In this document: piece after piece, positions 8,600 through 17,498 of the stretch
Position numbering within the stretch: the first letter of the stretch is position 1
Layout: each line of letters starts with the position of its first letter
NCBI GenBank assembly: GCA_963752755.1
Contig: CAVVZJ010000010.1
Location: 62,001 to 126,000 of the forward strand
Reading direction: 5' to 3'
Source of the DNA: CAVVZJ01 sp963752755
GTDB lineage: Bacteria; Planctomycetota; Planctomycetia; Isosphaerales; Isosphaeraceae
DNA length: 64,000 nucleotides
Made by a program: the position numbers and the translations under genes
Notes under the pieces: generated by a model
Databases searched by the model: none
Seen by the model: the letters and a program-made list of their open reading frames with translations, nothing else
What the model was told of the DNA's origin: nothing

Positions 8600-10197
8600 C
8601 TAGGGCGGCAAAGCCTGTTTGATCAGGGATTCTTCAAGCGACTGGAGATAGGCCGCGGGATCGTGGCGGAAGCGGCGGCCGAGCGTCCGGATCGCCAGCC
8701 GCCGCTCCAACGCGCCGCGGAGATCGCGCCAGGCCTGTACGTCGGAGGGGACCAGGTCGGCAACCTCGATGGATCGCAACCGCGTCGCAGCCGCTGCGGT
8801 CAGCCGGACCGAGCCCCGAACCACCGTCCCCGGGCAAGCCACCTTCCGGCCGCTGGCCCGCCGCTCGTGATCGCGGTACGAGCCGAAGAACTGTTCCAGG
8901 TCGTTGTTCGTCCGGGGCCAGTCCGCCAGGTCATCGCACCGGAACAACCCCCTCCAGTAGCTCCGCGTCACCTTCCGGAAGTGCGCGAAGGCTTCCGGCC
9001 GCCGGCCGCAGCGCCCCTGGTGCCGCGTGATCGCGCCGAGCAGTCCACGGTATCGCCGCCGCACTCCCCGGGCGTCCAGCCCCTTCTTGTTGCGCCGGAT
9101 GACCGCCGCACGGTACACCCAGCCGAAGGGGATCCGCACGTCCGGCCACGAGTCCGCGGGCGCCTCCAGGCCCTTCGCCAGGATCGCCCGCAACCGCATC
9201 AGCTCCTTCGGGAGCCCCTTTTTGACGCGACCCGATCCAGGCTCGCCGCGACCGGCTCCCGCCGGTCCACGAGCTTCCACCCGGAGGCCTCCAGCGGCGG
9301 CCGGCCATCATCGGTCAACGCACTCCGCACCGCCACGCAGTAGCCCCGGATGTCCCCGGCCTCCGCATCGTCGCGGCCTTCCACCCTTCGCTCGATCGGC
9401 CGGATCCCCCGGACTTTCTTCTGCAGTGGGACCTTGGCGTGGCGGTCCGCTTCGTAGACGGGCTTGGCGGCTTCGCGGAGGTAGTGGAAGGGACACAGTG
9501 GGTGGGGCACGCCGTCGAGCGCCTCCTGGACTGCCTTGCGGATCGAGTCCTGGCCGTCGGAGACCACCCCGGCGATCGGCACCTCCAACGCCTGTTTCAC
9601 CTCACGGATCAGCCTCGCCAGGTCGTCCTGGGTGGACGACAGCCGACTCCTGGCCAGCAGGACCTCGCCGGAGAGCACGTCGCGGAAGACCCAGAGGACC
9701 TCGTGGCCGACGTCGGGCTGCAACCCGTCGATGGCCAGGACCACCCGGCCGGCCGCGGCGGTGATCCGCCGGAGCCGCTCGGTGTCCGACAGCGCGAGCG
9801 CCAGCCGTTCGTCGTAGCGGTCCAGCCGATTGCTGACGCTGCGGGCGCAGATCGGCACGCCGCGGCGGACCAACTCGGCGTGGATCTCCGGGACACTGCG
9901 ATGCTCGGCCTGACGGAGCCGGCCGACCGCGGCGATGACATCGAGGCCGAATTCGTGCTGCGGCAGGGCGAAATGCCCCTCGGCCTCGGGGCGGAGACAG
10001 GCCTTGTGGCGCGGGCACTCGAGGTTGCGGCAACCGCGGATCTGCAGGTGCAAGCGGACCAGCCCCTCCAGGGTCACGACCGTCCGCTACGCCGTGGCCG
10101 CGGACCAGAGCGGCCCGGCGCAGGCGGGGCAAACCCGTGTCTGGGTAAGCAGTTCCAGGGTCCGGTCGGCCGGGGGCCGGGCACTCCGTCGCGGCAT
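8600..10197 (-). pseudogene. DDE (MULE-like) transposase with in-frame TAG and -1 shift
   Basis: Reading from the ATG at 10197, an N-terminal zinc-ribbon-like part (VCPACAGP, then RGCRNLECPRHKACL) is broken by TAG at 10087-10089. The frame continues as a DDE transposase with LAIDGLQPD and VVSDGQDSI. At GTCAAAAAGGGG (about 9222) it must shift -1 to reach the C-terminal part, which has FRCDDLADWPRTNNDLEQFFG holding the probable catalytic Glu. The A/G-rich site could be a slippery sequence or a missing A. The nonsense codon sits where a tyrosine or similar residue is expected (ATA-stop-RTVVTLEG). The IS family could not be assigned with confidence. Confidence 0.75.
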
Positions 10198-10277
10198 GGG
10201 GCGGACTCCTCGAAGCGGCGTCCACTCAAGGAGTAACGATTTTACCGCCCCCGATCAAAGAGATTTTGCTGCCCTAG
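8600..10277 (-). mobile_element. insertion sequence with 13-bp ends, degenerate
   Basis: The left end CTAGGGCGGCAAA (8600-8612) and the right end TTTGCTGCCCTAG (10265-10277) are inverted with one mismatch. Both ends are flanked by runs of T, which may be the target duplication. The only gene inside is a damaged transposase whose stop codon lies in the left end. Confidence 0.75.
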
Positions 10278-10411
10278 GTTTTTTCAGCTCGTCAGATTTT
10301 TTTCGTCGATCCTTCGACAGCGTTGTCCAACCAGGATTAACGGAGCTTCTGGTCGTCGAGATCGGGCAAACTGGGGTCGCCTCGGCCAGCATGCGACACC
10401 GTCGGGTGCGG

Positions 10412-11482
10412 CTAGCCCTTGGCCGGCTCGGCCTGATCGGCGAGCCGACCCTCCTCCATATCGGACGAGAGCGACTCGGTTCGCTGCCGGAGTGATCTCA
10501 CCTGCCGCGCATTGGCCGCATAGACGAAGGCGCTGATACTCCCGGCGAGATACATCACAACCCGGTAGCCCATCATCACGACCGCGCCGCCCGGGAAGGC
10601 GACCAAATCGAAGAGGACCTCGCTCGCCTTCTCTGTCAAACCGAGGGCGCCGAACGGGAGCGGCACGGCCATCGTGAAAAAGACCAGTGGCACGATCACG
10701 TAATGACGGCCGATCGACGGTGCCGTCTCCGGGTAAAGGGCCTGATCCACGATTACCAAGGAGAGCACAAAGATTCCATGGGAAAAGGCTGCCAGAAAGG
10801 CCCCACCCAGTATCACGTCGAGCCGCCTCCGATAGGTCGCGGCCATCGTCACTAGCTCACTGAGCAGGATCTCCAGGCGACCACGGCCGGAGACCAGCTT
10901 GAGGAGAGGCTTGTAGAGCGATGGTGTGAAGAGTACGGTCAAACCGATCACGCCACCCGCGACCATCGCCCAGGCCAGGAGGATCAGCTTGCGGATCGAG
11001 TCCGGGGTCGAGGGATCGGACCACTGAGCCGCACCGGCGATCGAGGCCAACAGGAAAAGCCCAAGCAACCCGAGCAGGCGGTCGATGACCATTGATGCGA
11101 TTGCCTGGGTCCGGCGTTCTTGCTCGCGGGCCAGAAAAGCAGCCTTGATCAGGTCACCGCCGACTGCGCCGGGGATGACCAGGTTGAAGACGCTGCCGAT
11201 GAAACCGAGCCGCAGAGCGTCGCGGAAGCGGAACGGGAGTTCCAGGGCTCGCACCAGGAAGAACCACCGCACGAACGTCAGAACCATCGCCGTCAGATAG
11301 AACCCCAGGGCCAGTACGAACAGCCATCCATTCGGCCGCTCGTCGAGCACGCGGCGGATCTGGTCGCGATTGCCCCAGACGGCCCAGGCCAGCAGTGCGA
11401 AGGCCGCCAGCACGAGCAAGGCATTGACGATCCAGCCGTACCGTCGCGGCCTGGGTGTCGCGTGCGAAGAGTCCGCATCCAT
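10412..11482 (-). CDS. flippase-like / lysylphosphatidylglycerol synthase TM-domain protein
   Basis: A 356-residue membrane protein with about eight helices. It matches the UPF0104/LPG_synthase_TM family (the AglD/MprF N-terminal domain) through the early segment FIGSVFNLVIPGAVGGDLIK and the later PLPFGALGLTEKASEVLF. Family members are thought to flip lipid-linked molecules or lipids. It starts 3 bases after the hisB stop codon, so the two are almost certainly cotranscribed, although no metabolic link is obvious. The stop codon is TAG. Confidence 0.87.
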   Translation of the reverse strand: MDADSSHATPRPRRYGWIVNALLVLAAFALLAWAVWGNRDQIRRVLDERPNGWLFVLALGFYLTAMVLTFVRWFFLVRALELPFRFRDALRLGFIGSVFNLVIPGAVGGDLIKAAFLAREQERRTQAIASMVIDRLLGLLGLFLLASIAGAAQWSDPSTPDSIRKLILLAWAMVAGGVIGLTVLFTPSLYKPLLKLVSGRGRLEILLSELVTMAATYRRRLDVILGGAFLAAFSHGIFVLSLVIVDQALYPETAPSIGRHYVIVPLVFFTMAVPLPFGALGLTEKASEVLFDLVAFPGGAVVMMGYRVVMYLAGSISAFVYAANARQVRSLRQRTESLSSDMEEGRLADQAEPAKG

Positions 11483-11485
11483 CGC

Positions 11486-12082
11486 TCAGAGCACTCCCTT
11501 GGTCGAGGGGACGCCCTCGGCCCTCGAATCGCGCTCGCAGGCGTCACGAAACGAGCGAGCCAGTCCCTTGAAGATCGCCTCGCTGATGTGGTGTGTGTTC
11601 GCGCCGTAGTGCAGCAGGACGTGAAGGTTCATCCTCGCGTTGAAGGCGACGGCCCGCCAGAACTCGGCCACCAACTCGCTGTCGAACATGCCGATCTTTG
11701 GGCTCGGCATCGCCGCGTTCCAGGCGAAGAAGGCCCGACCACCCAGATCTACGGCGCACGTTACCAACGTCTCGTCCATCGGCAGGACACAATGCCCGTA
11801 GCGCCGGATGCCCGCCTTGTCGCCGAGTGCCTTCTCAATCGCCTGGCCCAGTGCGATCCCGACATCCTCGGTCGAGTGGTGGTCATCGACCTGCACATCG
11901 CCCCGGCAGTGGACGGTCAAACCCACGATCGCATGCTTGGCAAACAGTTCGAGCATGTGGTCAAGGAAACCCACGCCCGTACTGACCTCGGCTCGCCCCT
12001 GGCCGTCCAAGGACAACTTCAGGCGAATTTCGGTCTCGCGCGTCTTACGCTTGATCTCGGCGCTTCGTTCGGAATGCGGCAC
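11486..12082 (-). CDS. hisB: imidazoleglycerol-phosphate dehydratase
   Basis: A 198-residue protein with a GTG start. It converts imidazole glycerol phosphate to imidazole acetol phosphate in histidine biosynthesis, in the cytoplasm. Both metal-binding histidine clusters are present: QVDDHHSTEDVGIALGQAIE in the first half and YGANTHHISEAIFKGLARSF in the second. Length and layout match monofunctional bacterial HisB. It is first in a minus-strand pair with the flippase-like gene. No other his gene lies in the window, as is common when his genes are scattered. Confidence 0.96.
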   Translation of the reverse strand: MPHSERSAEIKRKTRETEIRLKLSLDGQGRAEVSTGVGFLDHMLELFAKHAIVGLTVHCRGDVQVDDHHSTEDVGIALGQAIEKALGDKAGIRRYGHCVLPMDETLVTCAVDLGGRAFFAWNAAMPSPKIGMFDSELVAEFWRAVAFNARMNLHVLLHYGANTHHISEAIFKGLARSFRDACERDSRAEGVPSTKGVL

Positions 12083-12237
12083 GGTGGTCGGCTCATCGGC
12101 CTGAAGACAAAGTTACAGCCCGTGGAGTGAATTCCAGAAGACCATAGCAAAAAAGCTCTCGCCTTCCAAACCGGAACCTCCCGGCCAACCCCGCTTACCC
12201 GAGTTGTAGCTTTGCATGGCTTCCCTGAGTTTTTTAT

Positions 12238-12265
12238 TTGAGTGGCTGTCAGGTGGTGTTATCAT
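12238..12265 (+). promoter_or_regulatory. possible sigma70-type promoter for the prepilin-like gene
   Basis: TTGAGT (12238-12243) and TATCAT (12260-12265) are separated by 16 bases in an AT-richer patch of the 233-bp divergent gap between hisB and the plus-strand gene. This is a sequence match only. Confidence 0.35.
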
Positions 12266-12315
12266 TCTTGCGATCGTAATACTGAATCGATCTGTCGCTT
12301 GCGGAGGGACGAGTC

Positions 12316-13104
12316 ATGGGCGGGCCGCCGGAGAAACGAGGGCGGATCGGCTTCACGCTGATGGAACTGCTCGTGGTTATTGCCTTGATCGGAATCCTGA
12401 TCGCTCTGCTGCTGCCTGCAGTGCAGGCCGCGAGAGAGGCCGCGAGGGCGACGGAGTGTCGAAGCAACCTGCACCAGATCGGTCTGGCGTTGAACCAGTA
12501 TTTCGACGACTGGAACGGCCAGTTCTTCCTGCACCACCCCTTCGATGCTGACGTGGACGCCTTCGCCCACTCGGCCGACTCGTTCGCCGAGATCTACTGG
12601 GAAGACAAACTGATGCCCTACATCAACCCGCGCTTCGCCGACGAGCGGCTCTCTCGCGGCGGTACGACGATCGTCGAGGAACGGCTCTTCCGCTGCCCAT
12701 CCGACTTCTCATTGCGGCATCGCTTCCTGAACGAGGACGGCGTTGTCGACGGGATTGCCAACCGCACCAGCTACTTGATGAACTCCTTGCTAAGTCACAA
12801 GACCCGTCGATACGGTCACTGGAACTTCGTGAGGTTCCAGTACGAGTTCGGTACCTCAAGCTTCGTCGCCTTCAACGAGCGCAACGCCTCCGGCCTCAAG
12901 GATGCTCCTAATTCCCGTCAGGACGACTATGACGTCTGGCTCGGCACGAACACGATCTCCCACTGGATCGCCTCGCAGCGTCACGGCACCACGTCGAATT
13001 GCCTCTACCTTGACGGACACGCCCGCTTCACGAGGTGGGCCGAGTCGCTGCCCGGTATGTACCCCGGTGGACAGGTGCTCGTTGATGACGGAACCTACCG
13101 CTGA
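12316..13104 (+). CDS. DUF1559-type prepilin-like protein
   Basis: A 262-residue protein preceded by a good GGAGGGA site. The N-terminus has the class III/type IV prepilin cleavage-methylation motif GFTLMELLVVIALIG, followed by LLLPAVQAAREAARATECRS, the signature of planctomycete DUF1559 proteins. The C-terminus has HGTTSNCLYLDGHARF, close to the family's H-X9-DG motif. Prepilin peptidase is expected to remove the leader so that the protein joins a pseudopilus or stays at the envelope. Planctomycete genomes often hold dozens of paralogs; this is a shorter member with no secretion genes beside it. Confidence 0.92.
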   Translation: MGGPPEKRGRIGFTLMELLVVIALIGILIALLLPAVQAAREAARATECRSNLHQIGLALNQYFDDWNGQFFLHHPFDADVDAFAHSADSFAEIYWEDKLMPYINPRFADERLSRGGTTIVEERLFRCPSDFSLRHRFLNEDGVVDGIANRTSYLMNSLLSHKTRRYGHWNFVRFQYEFGTSSFVAFNERNASGLKDAPNSRQDDYDVWLGTNTISHWIASQRHGTTSNCLYLDGHARFTRWAESLPGMYPGGQVLVDDGTYR

Positions 13105-13317
13105 TCGGACTGGACCAGGGTCTCCACCCCTCCCGTGGGACCGATCGAAACCTCCCAGAGGCATCCGCGCTGGATGCCAGAGACCCCCTGCGGTGCGATG
13201 GCCGTCGGATTGTGATCAGCGACAATCATTTCTCCCGGTCAGCGACAATTAGAATTGCCGGCCCCTGAGGCCCGGTAGGCTGTCCCTTTTCGGCTCCCTC
13301 GATGACGGAGCGAAGGG

Positions 13318-14783
13318 ATGGTCACCGATCGCCTGTTCAGGAGGCTGCGGAAGTTGCTTCAGACCGAAACGACCCTGGCCAACGCCGCCGACAAGGCGGG
13401 CGTCGACGACAAGACGGCACGCAAGTACCGCGACTCGGACCGGCTCCCCACCGAGCGGCGCGTCCCGCGCACCTGGCGGACCTGGGAGGACCCGTTCCAG
13501 GACGTGTGGCCCGAGCTCCAGGAGATGCTCCGGCTCAACCCCGGGCTCGAGGCCAGGACCCTCTTCGCCGACCGGCAACGCCGCTTCCCCGACGGGCCAC
13601 GGCGGACCCTCCAGCGGCGGCTCAAACACTGGCGGGCCACCGAAGGGCCGCCCAAGGAGGTGGGCGTCGCACAGACCCACGAACCGGGCCGGCTCTGGGC
13701 CTCGGACTTCACCCACATGACCGAGCTGGGCGTCACGATCGCCAGCGAGCCGTTCGACCACCTGGTCTATCACTTCGTGCGGACCTACTCGAACTGGGAG
13801 ACCGGCACGGTCTGCTTCTCGGAGAGCTGGGAGGGCCTGGGGGAGGGGCGGCAAAACACCCTCGGGGAACTGGGAGGGGTTCCCCGGCAGCACCGCACCG
13901 ACCGCCTCAGTGCCGCGGTCAAGGCCGACCCCGATCCCGAGATGTTCCCCCGGCGATACCCGGCGCGGCTGGCCCATTACGGCCTGCAAGGCCAGGCGAT
14001 CCCGCCGCGGCAGGCGCACGAGAACGGCGATCTCGAGCAGAGCCCCTACCGGTTCCAGCCGGCCGTCGACCAGGCCTTGATGTTGCGGGGCAGCCGCGAG
14101 TTCGCCACCCGCGGGGAGGACCAGGCGTTCCTCCGCAAGGCCATGGCCGGGCGGAATGCGAATCGCTGCGAGCGGTTCGCCGAGGAGCAGGCCGTGGTGT
14201 CGTCGCTGCCGTTGCGGCGGCTGGAGCGGGGCCGGCGGGTCACGGTCCGGGTCGACGCGGGGAGCACGATCCACGTCGGCGGGAACGTCGACTCGGTGCC
14301 GAGCCGGTTGAGCGGTGAGCGGGTCGAGGTCCACGTCGGGGCCGAACGATGGGAGGTCTGGTAGGGGGCCCGTCGGGTGGACGAGTTGCCGCGGCTGCGG
14401 GGCCGGGGCCAGCAGAAGATCGAGGACCGCCACGTGATCGACTGGCTGGTGCGCAAGCCGCGGGCATTCGAGGAGGACCGCGACCGCGACGCCATGTTCC
14501 CCACCAGCCGGTTCCGGATGGCGTACGACGCCCGGAAGGAGGACCGCCCGGCCCGGGCGGCCAAGGAGGACCTGGAGATCCTCCTGCTGGCGGCGCAGGA
14601 GGGGGAGACCGCGGTGGACGAGACGCTGCGGCGGTGGCTCGGCGGCGACCGGCCGCTGTGCGGCGACACCGTGGCCGAGGCGGTGCGTCAGGGCCGCCGG
14701 CCGCCAGCGGTGACTGATGTGACCGTCATTAATGTGGATCTGACGATGTGCGATCGGCTGTTGCAGCCGGGGGAGGGACATGA
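13318..14783 (+). pseudogene. istA: IS21-type transposase (IstA) with in-frame TAG
   Basis: The N-terminal helix-turn-helix (LANAADKAGVDDKTARKYRD) is followed by a DDE core with LWASDFTHM and QHRTDRLSAAV, and a C-terminal part DELPRLRGRGQQKIEDRHVI. The single frame is interrupted by TAG at 14362-14364 (EVW-stop-GARRVDELP), where IstA proteins usually have tyrosine in VWY. The end of the gene should overlap the ATGA at 14780 as in other IS21 elements, but the frame is off by one there too. The usual catalytic Glu region is recognisable as HENGDLEQSPYRF. Confidence 0.82.
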
Positions 14784-15561
14784 GCACGGGACCGACGGAC
14801 AGGAAGGCCCAGCTGACCGAGCAGCTCAAGGCACGGCACCTGCCGGCGCTGCGGGCGGGCTTCGAGGAGCTGGCGCACCAGGCCCAGCAGGAGTCGCAGA
14901 GCGACGAGCAGGACCTGCTGAGCCTGACGGAGAGGGAGTGCCAGGCGCGACGCGACGCGACAACCGGGTCGAGCGGCTCCTGCGCGAGTCACGGCTGTCG
15001 CTGGAGAAGAGCCTTCAGACGCTGGACCTGAAGCGTTTGCCGCCGAAGCTCGTGCCGCAGGTGCGGGCACTGCGGGACGGGACGTTCGCCGACCGGTGCG
15101 AGAACGTCCTGACGTTCGGCAATCCGGGGAGTGGGAAGACGCACGTCCTTTCATCGATTGGACAAGAAGTGATCCGTTCTGGGCGCCGGGTCTATTTCCG
15201 CAACTGGGGGTTGATGGTGCAGGACCTGCTAGCGGCCAAGCGGGACCTGCGGCTCAGCCGGGTGTTCCAGAGCCTCTCGCGGTCCGCGGTCCTGATCCTG
15301 GAAGACCTGGGCTCCGTGCAGCAGAGCCGGGAGCAGAGGGAGGTGCTGTTCAGCCTGCTGGCCGAGCGTTACGAGCGGGGCAGCGTGATGGTGTCGAGCA
15401 ACCTGGCGTTCTCGGGTTGGGAGGCGATCTTCAAGGACGCGATGATGACGGCAGCGGCGATCGACCGCCTGGTTCACCACTGCGTGATCCTGGAGTTGAA
15501 CGGGCCCAGCTACCGCGCGGAGCAGGCCAGGAAGGCCCGCCAAACGGCAACTACGGCATGA
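14780..15561 (+). pseudogene. istB: IS21-type helper ATPase (IstB) with 5-bp duplication
   Basis: Starting MSTGPTDRKAQLTEQLKARH, the frame breaks at about 14947-14961, where GACGC is repeated once too often (CGACGCGACGCGACAAC). Removing five bases joins RECQARRD to NRVERLLRESRLSLEKS. The rest is a typical IstB ATPase with Walker A GNPGSGKTH and Walker B AVLILEDLG. IstB assists IstA in target selection; here neither protein can be made intact. Confidence 0.82.
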
Positions 15562-15766
15562 TCAAGAACCGCCGATGGGTCCGGGAATAATCATCGTCGT
15601 CGGCAGGGAAAAATAGTTGACGCCAATCAGCCTCGCCATGCTCGGTCAACGAGGCGAGGTGTTTAACCACGGGACGCAGGGCGGGAGAGACGGCGTCGAG
15701 GTGCTCGCCGGGGTCGTGACCGATCAGGAGCCTTCGGAAGACCCAGGCGTCAAAGGGTCGGATCAC
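15551..15766 (-). pseudogene. gene fragment cut by IS21, product unknown
   Basis: The start is a GTG overlapping the TGA of the upstream helix-turn-helix gene (GTGA at 15763-15766), so the two were translationally coupled. About 45 residues (VIRPFDAWVFRRLLIGHDPG and onward) precede the IS21 right end at 15629; the remaining residues are read from IS DNA, so the original C-terminus is lost. By position it may have been the first part of a replication or ATPase protein of an integrative element, but nothing in the remaining sequence proves that. Confidence 0.55.
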
Positions 15767-16002
15767 GGCCGGCCCCCTTCCTCGATCCATCGTCGGACCG
15801 TCTCGACCCGCCAGAGCGGCATCTTGCCCATTTTCAAATCAGGCTTGGGGAACCGGCCGGCGGAGCGTTCGCGCTCGATGGTCCGACGGCTCACCCCGAA
15901 CGCTTCAGCCAGCTCATCGAGGCGGTAGGTCAACCTCGCGACGGGCTGCCGGTCGCGGTCCGACGGTGCCGACTCGGGAACGGGGCGGGAGTCAGGCATC
16001 AT
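15763..16002 (-). CDS. helix-turn-helix (AlpA/excisionase-like) DNA-binding protein
   Basis: A 79-residue protein. The ATG at 16002 is chosen because GGGAGG lies 6-7 bases upstream; the frame also has a TTG at 16008. The core reads LDELAEAFGVSRRTIERER followed by SAGRFPKPD and KMPLWRVETVRRWIEE, the winged helix-turn-helix pattern of MerR/AlpA/Xis-type proteins. Such proteins regulate excision of integrative elements or prophages. It overlaps its upstream neighbour by 11 bases and its downstream neighbour by 4. Both neighbours are truncated by insertion sequences, so this is the surviving centre of a three-gene module. Confidence 0.72.
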   Translation of the reverse strand: MMPDSRPVPESAPSDRDRQPVARLTYRLDELAEAFGVSRRTIERERSAGRFPKPDLKMGKMPLWRVETVRRWIEEGGRP

Positions 16003-16189
16003 GGCCAACCTCCCGGCCTTCCTCGTGGCGGGGCTCGTGGGGCTCGTGGGCGCCTTGGCGGGGCTCGGTCAATGTGACCTCGAAACCCAGGGCGGCAAGC
16101 TCAGAGCGGGCGCGATGGACAAGGGCCTCGTCCCCGCGATCGACTCCCCGCAGCAACGCATTCCTGAGCCTGAGGTTTTCTCTGGACAC
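15992..16189 (-). pseudogene. small gene 5'-truncated by IS3 element
   Basis: The open frame runs out of the left end of the IS3 element (about 16171) into chromosomal sequence and ends at 15992, overlapping the start of the helix-turn-helix gene. The remaining 55 or so residues (LRNALLRGVDRGDEALVHRA and onward) are charged and helical with an Ala/Glu/His-rich tail. The true start codon lay beyond the insertion and is lost. Function unknown. Confidence 0.5.
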
Positions 16190-16227
16190 TCTTCTGGTCG
16201 ATATAGACCCTGAAAGGAGTGTCCGAG

Positions 16228-16563
16228 ATGACCACGAACTCCAAGACTGCCGGCAACGAGCGAGGCCGGTTCTCGGCCAAGCGGAAGACCGAGGCCGTCC
16301 TCCGCCTCTTGCGGGGCGAGGACCTGGAGACCACCTCCCGGCAACTCGGCGTCACCGCCGCCCCCCTCTCCTCCTGGCGGGATGCCTTCCTCGACGGCGG
16401 CACGGCGGCCCTGAAGAGCCGACCGACCGATGACCGGGACGAGGTCATCGCCCGGCTGCAGGCCAAGGTCGGCCAGCTCACGATGGATAACGAGCGGCTC
16501 GACCAGAAGTGCCAGCACCTGGAGGCCGGTTGCCCTTTTGCGTCGAGGAGGCGGAGCGGTTGA
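16228..16563 (+). CDS. IS3-family transposase OrfA
   Basis: The ATG at 16228 follows AAGGAG. The 111-residue product has a helix-turn-helix of the IS3 OrfA type (KTEAVLRLLRGEDLETTSRQ, then LGVTAAPLSSWRDAFLDGG) and a C-terminal heptad region (VIARLQAKVGQLTMDNERLD) typical of the dimerisation leucine zipper. It overlaps orfB in the -1 frame, as expected for an element that makes an OrfAB fusion by frameshifting. Confidence 0.85.
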   Translation: MTTNSKTAGNERGRFSAKRKTEAVLRLLRGEDLETTSRQLGVTAAPLSSWRDAFLDGGTAALKSRPTDDRDEVIARLQAKVGQLTMDNERLDQKCQHLEAGCPFASRRRSG

Positions 16564-17467
16564 GCCGAACCGCCTCCCCCGGCACCGGCACGCCCTACGG
16601 GGTGCAGCGGGTCTGCCGCATCTTCGGCATCGCCCGCTCCACCGCCTACTACCTCAAGGCCCGGGAGGCCGTCCCGCCGGAGCAGCGGCCCGTGCCCAGG
16701 AAGCGGGGACCGGTGGGGCCGTGCTCGGATCACGAACTGGTCGGCCACATCCGCCGGGTCCTGTCCGAGAGCCCGTTCCACGGCGAGGGCTATCGCAAGG
16801 TCTGGGCCCGCCTGCGACACCAGGGTGTTCGGACCTCGCAGGAGCGGATCCGGAGGCTGATGCGGGAGCATGGCCTCCAGGCCCCACGCCGGGGTGGCCA
16901 CCCGCACGGCCCGAAAGCCCACGACGGCACGATCACCACCGAGCGGCCCGACGTGATGTGGGGCACCGACATGACCACGACGGTGACGACCGAGGAGGGC
17001 CTGGTGCACGTCTTCGTGGCGGTGGACCACGGCACCTGCGAGTGCATCGGGTTGCATGCGGCGAAGTCAGGGGACCGGTTCGAGGCGTTGGAGCCGATCC
17101 GACAGGGAGTGCGGGAGCACTTCGGCGGCTTCGAGGAGGGCGTCGCCCAGGGCCTGGCGATCCGCCACGACCACGGCAGTGCGTACATGAGTCACGACTT
17201 CCGACACGAACTGGAGTTCCTGGGGATGACCCGTTTGCCGAGCTTCGTGCGGAGCCCGAGGGCCATGGCTGTGCCGAGCGGTTCATCCGCACGCTCAAGG
17301 AGAATCTGCTCTGGGTGCGGACGTTCACCACGGTGGAGGAGTGGGTCGAGGCGTTACGGGAATTCAAGCGGACGTACAACGAGCCGTGGCTGATCGGTCG
17401 TCACGGTCATCGGCCACCGGGCCAGGTCCGGCGTGACTTCGTCGATGGCCTGGCCGCAGCGGCGTGA
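16509..17467 (+). pseudogene. IS3-family transposase OrfB, one apparent frameshift
   Basis: Contains the helix-turn-helix-like GVQRVCRIFGIARSTAYYL, the HTH_21 segment GYRKVWARLRHQGV and the rve integrase core with MWGTDMTT (D), RHDHGSAYMSHDF (D) and CAERFIRTLKENLLWV (E). The last part is in a different frame: one base is missing at about 17251 (GTGCGGAGCCCGAG should carry another G). With it the protein runs to 17467. The break could be a sequencing error, in which case this element may be intact. Confidence 0.8.
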
Positions 17468-17498
17468 TACGATCAAGTAACCGTCCAGAGAACCCAAA

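Larger units (their letters stand above)
13211..15631 (+). mobile_element. IS21-family insertion sequence, inactivated
   Basis: The left end (13213-13236) holds TGATCAGCGACAATCATTTC and is followed by a second TCAGCGACAAT, the kind of repeated end motif found in IS21 elements. The right end 15606-15629 matches it in inverted orientation at 18 of 24 positions. Between them lie istA- and istB-like genes, both broken. Confidence 0.75.
16171..17498 (+). mobile_element. IS3-family insertion sequence
   Basis: The left end TGAGGTTTTCTCTGGACACT (from 16171) and the reverse complement of the right end (TTTGGGTTCTCTGGACGG, to 17498) share TTCTCTGGAC or TTCTCTGGAC-like cores; the exact borders are approximate. 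Two overlapping genes, orfA and orfB, fill the element. A local palindrome GGACACTC/GAGTGTCC (16184-16224) lies in front of orfA. Confidence 0.72.
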
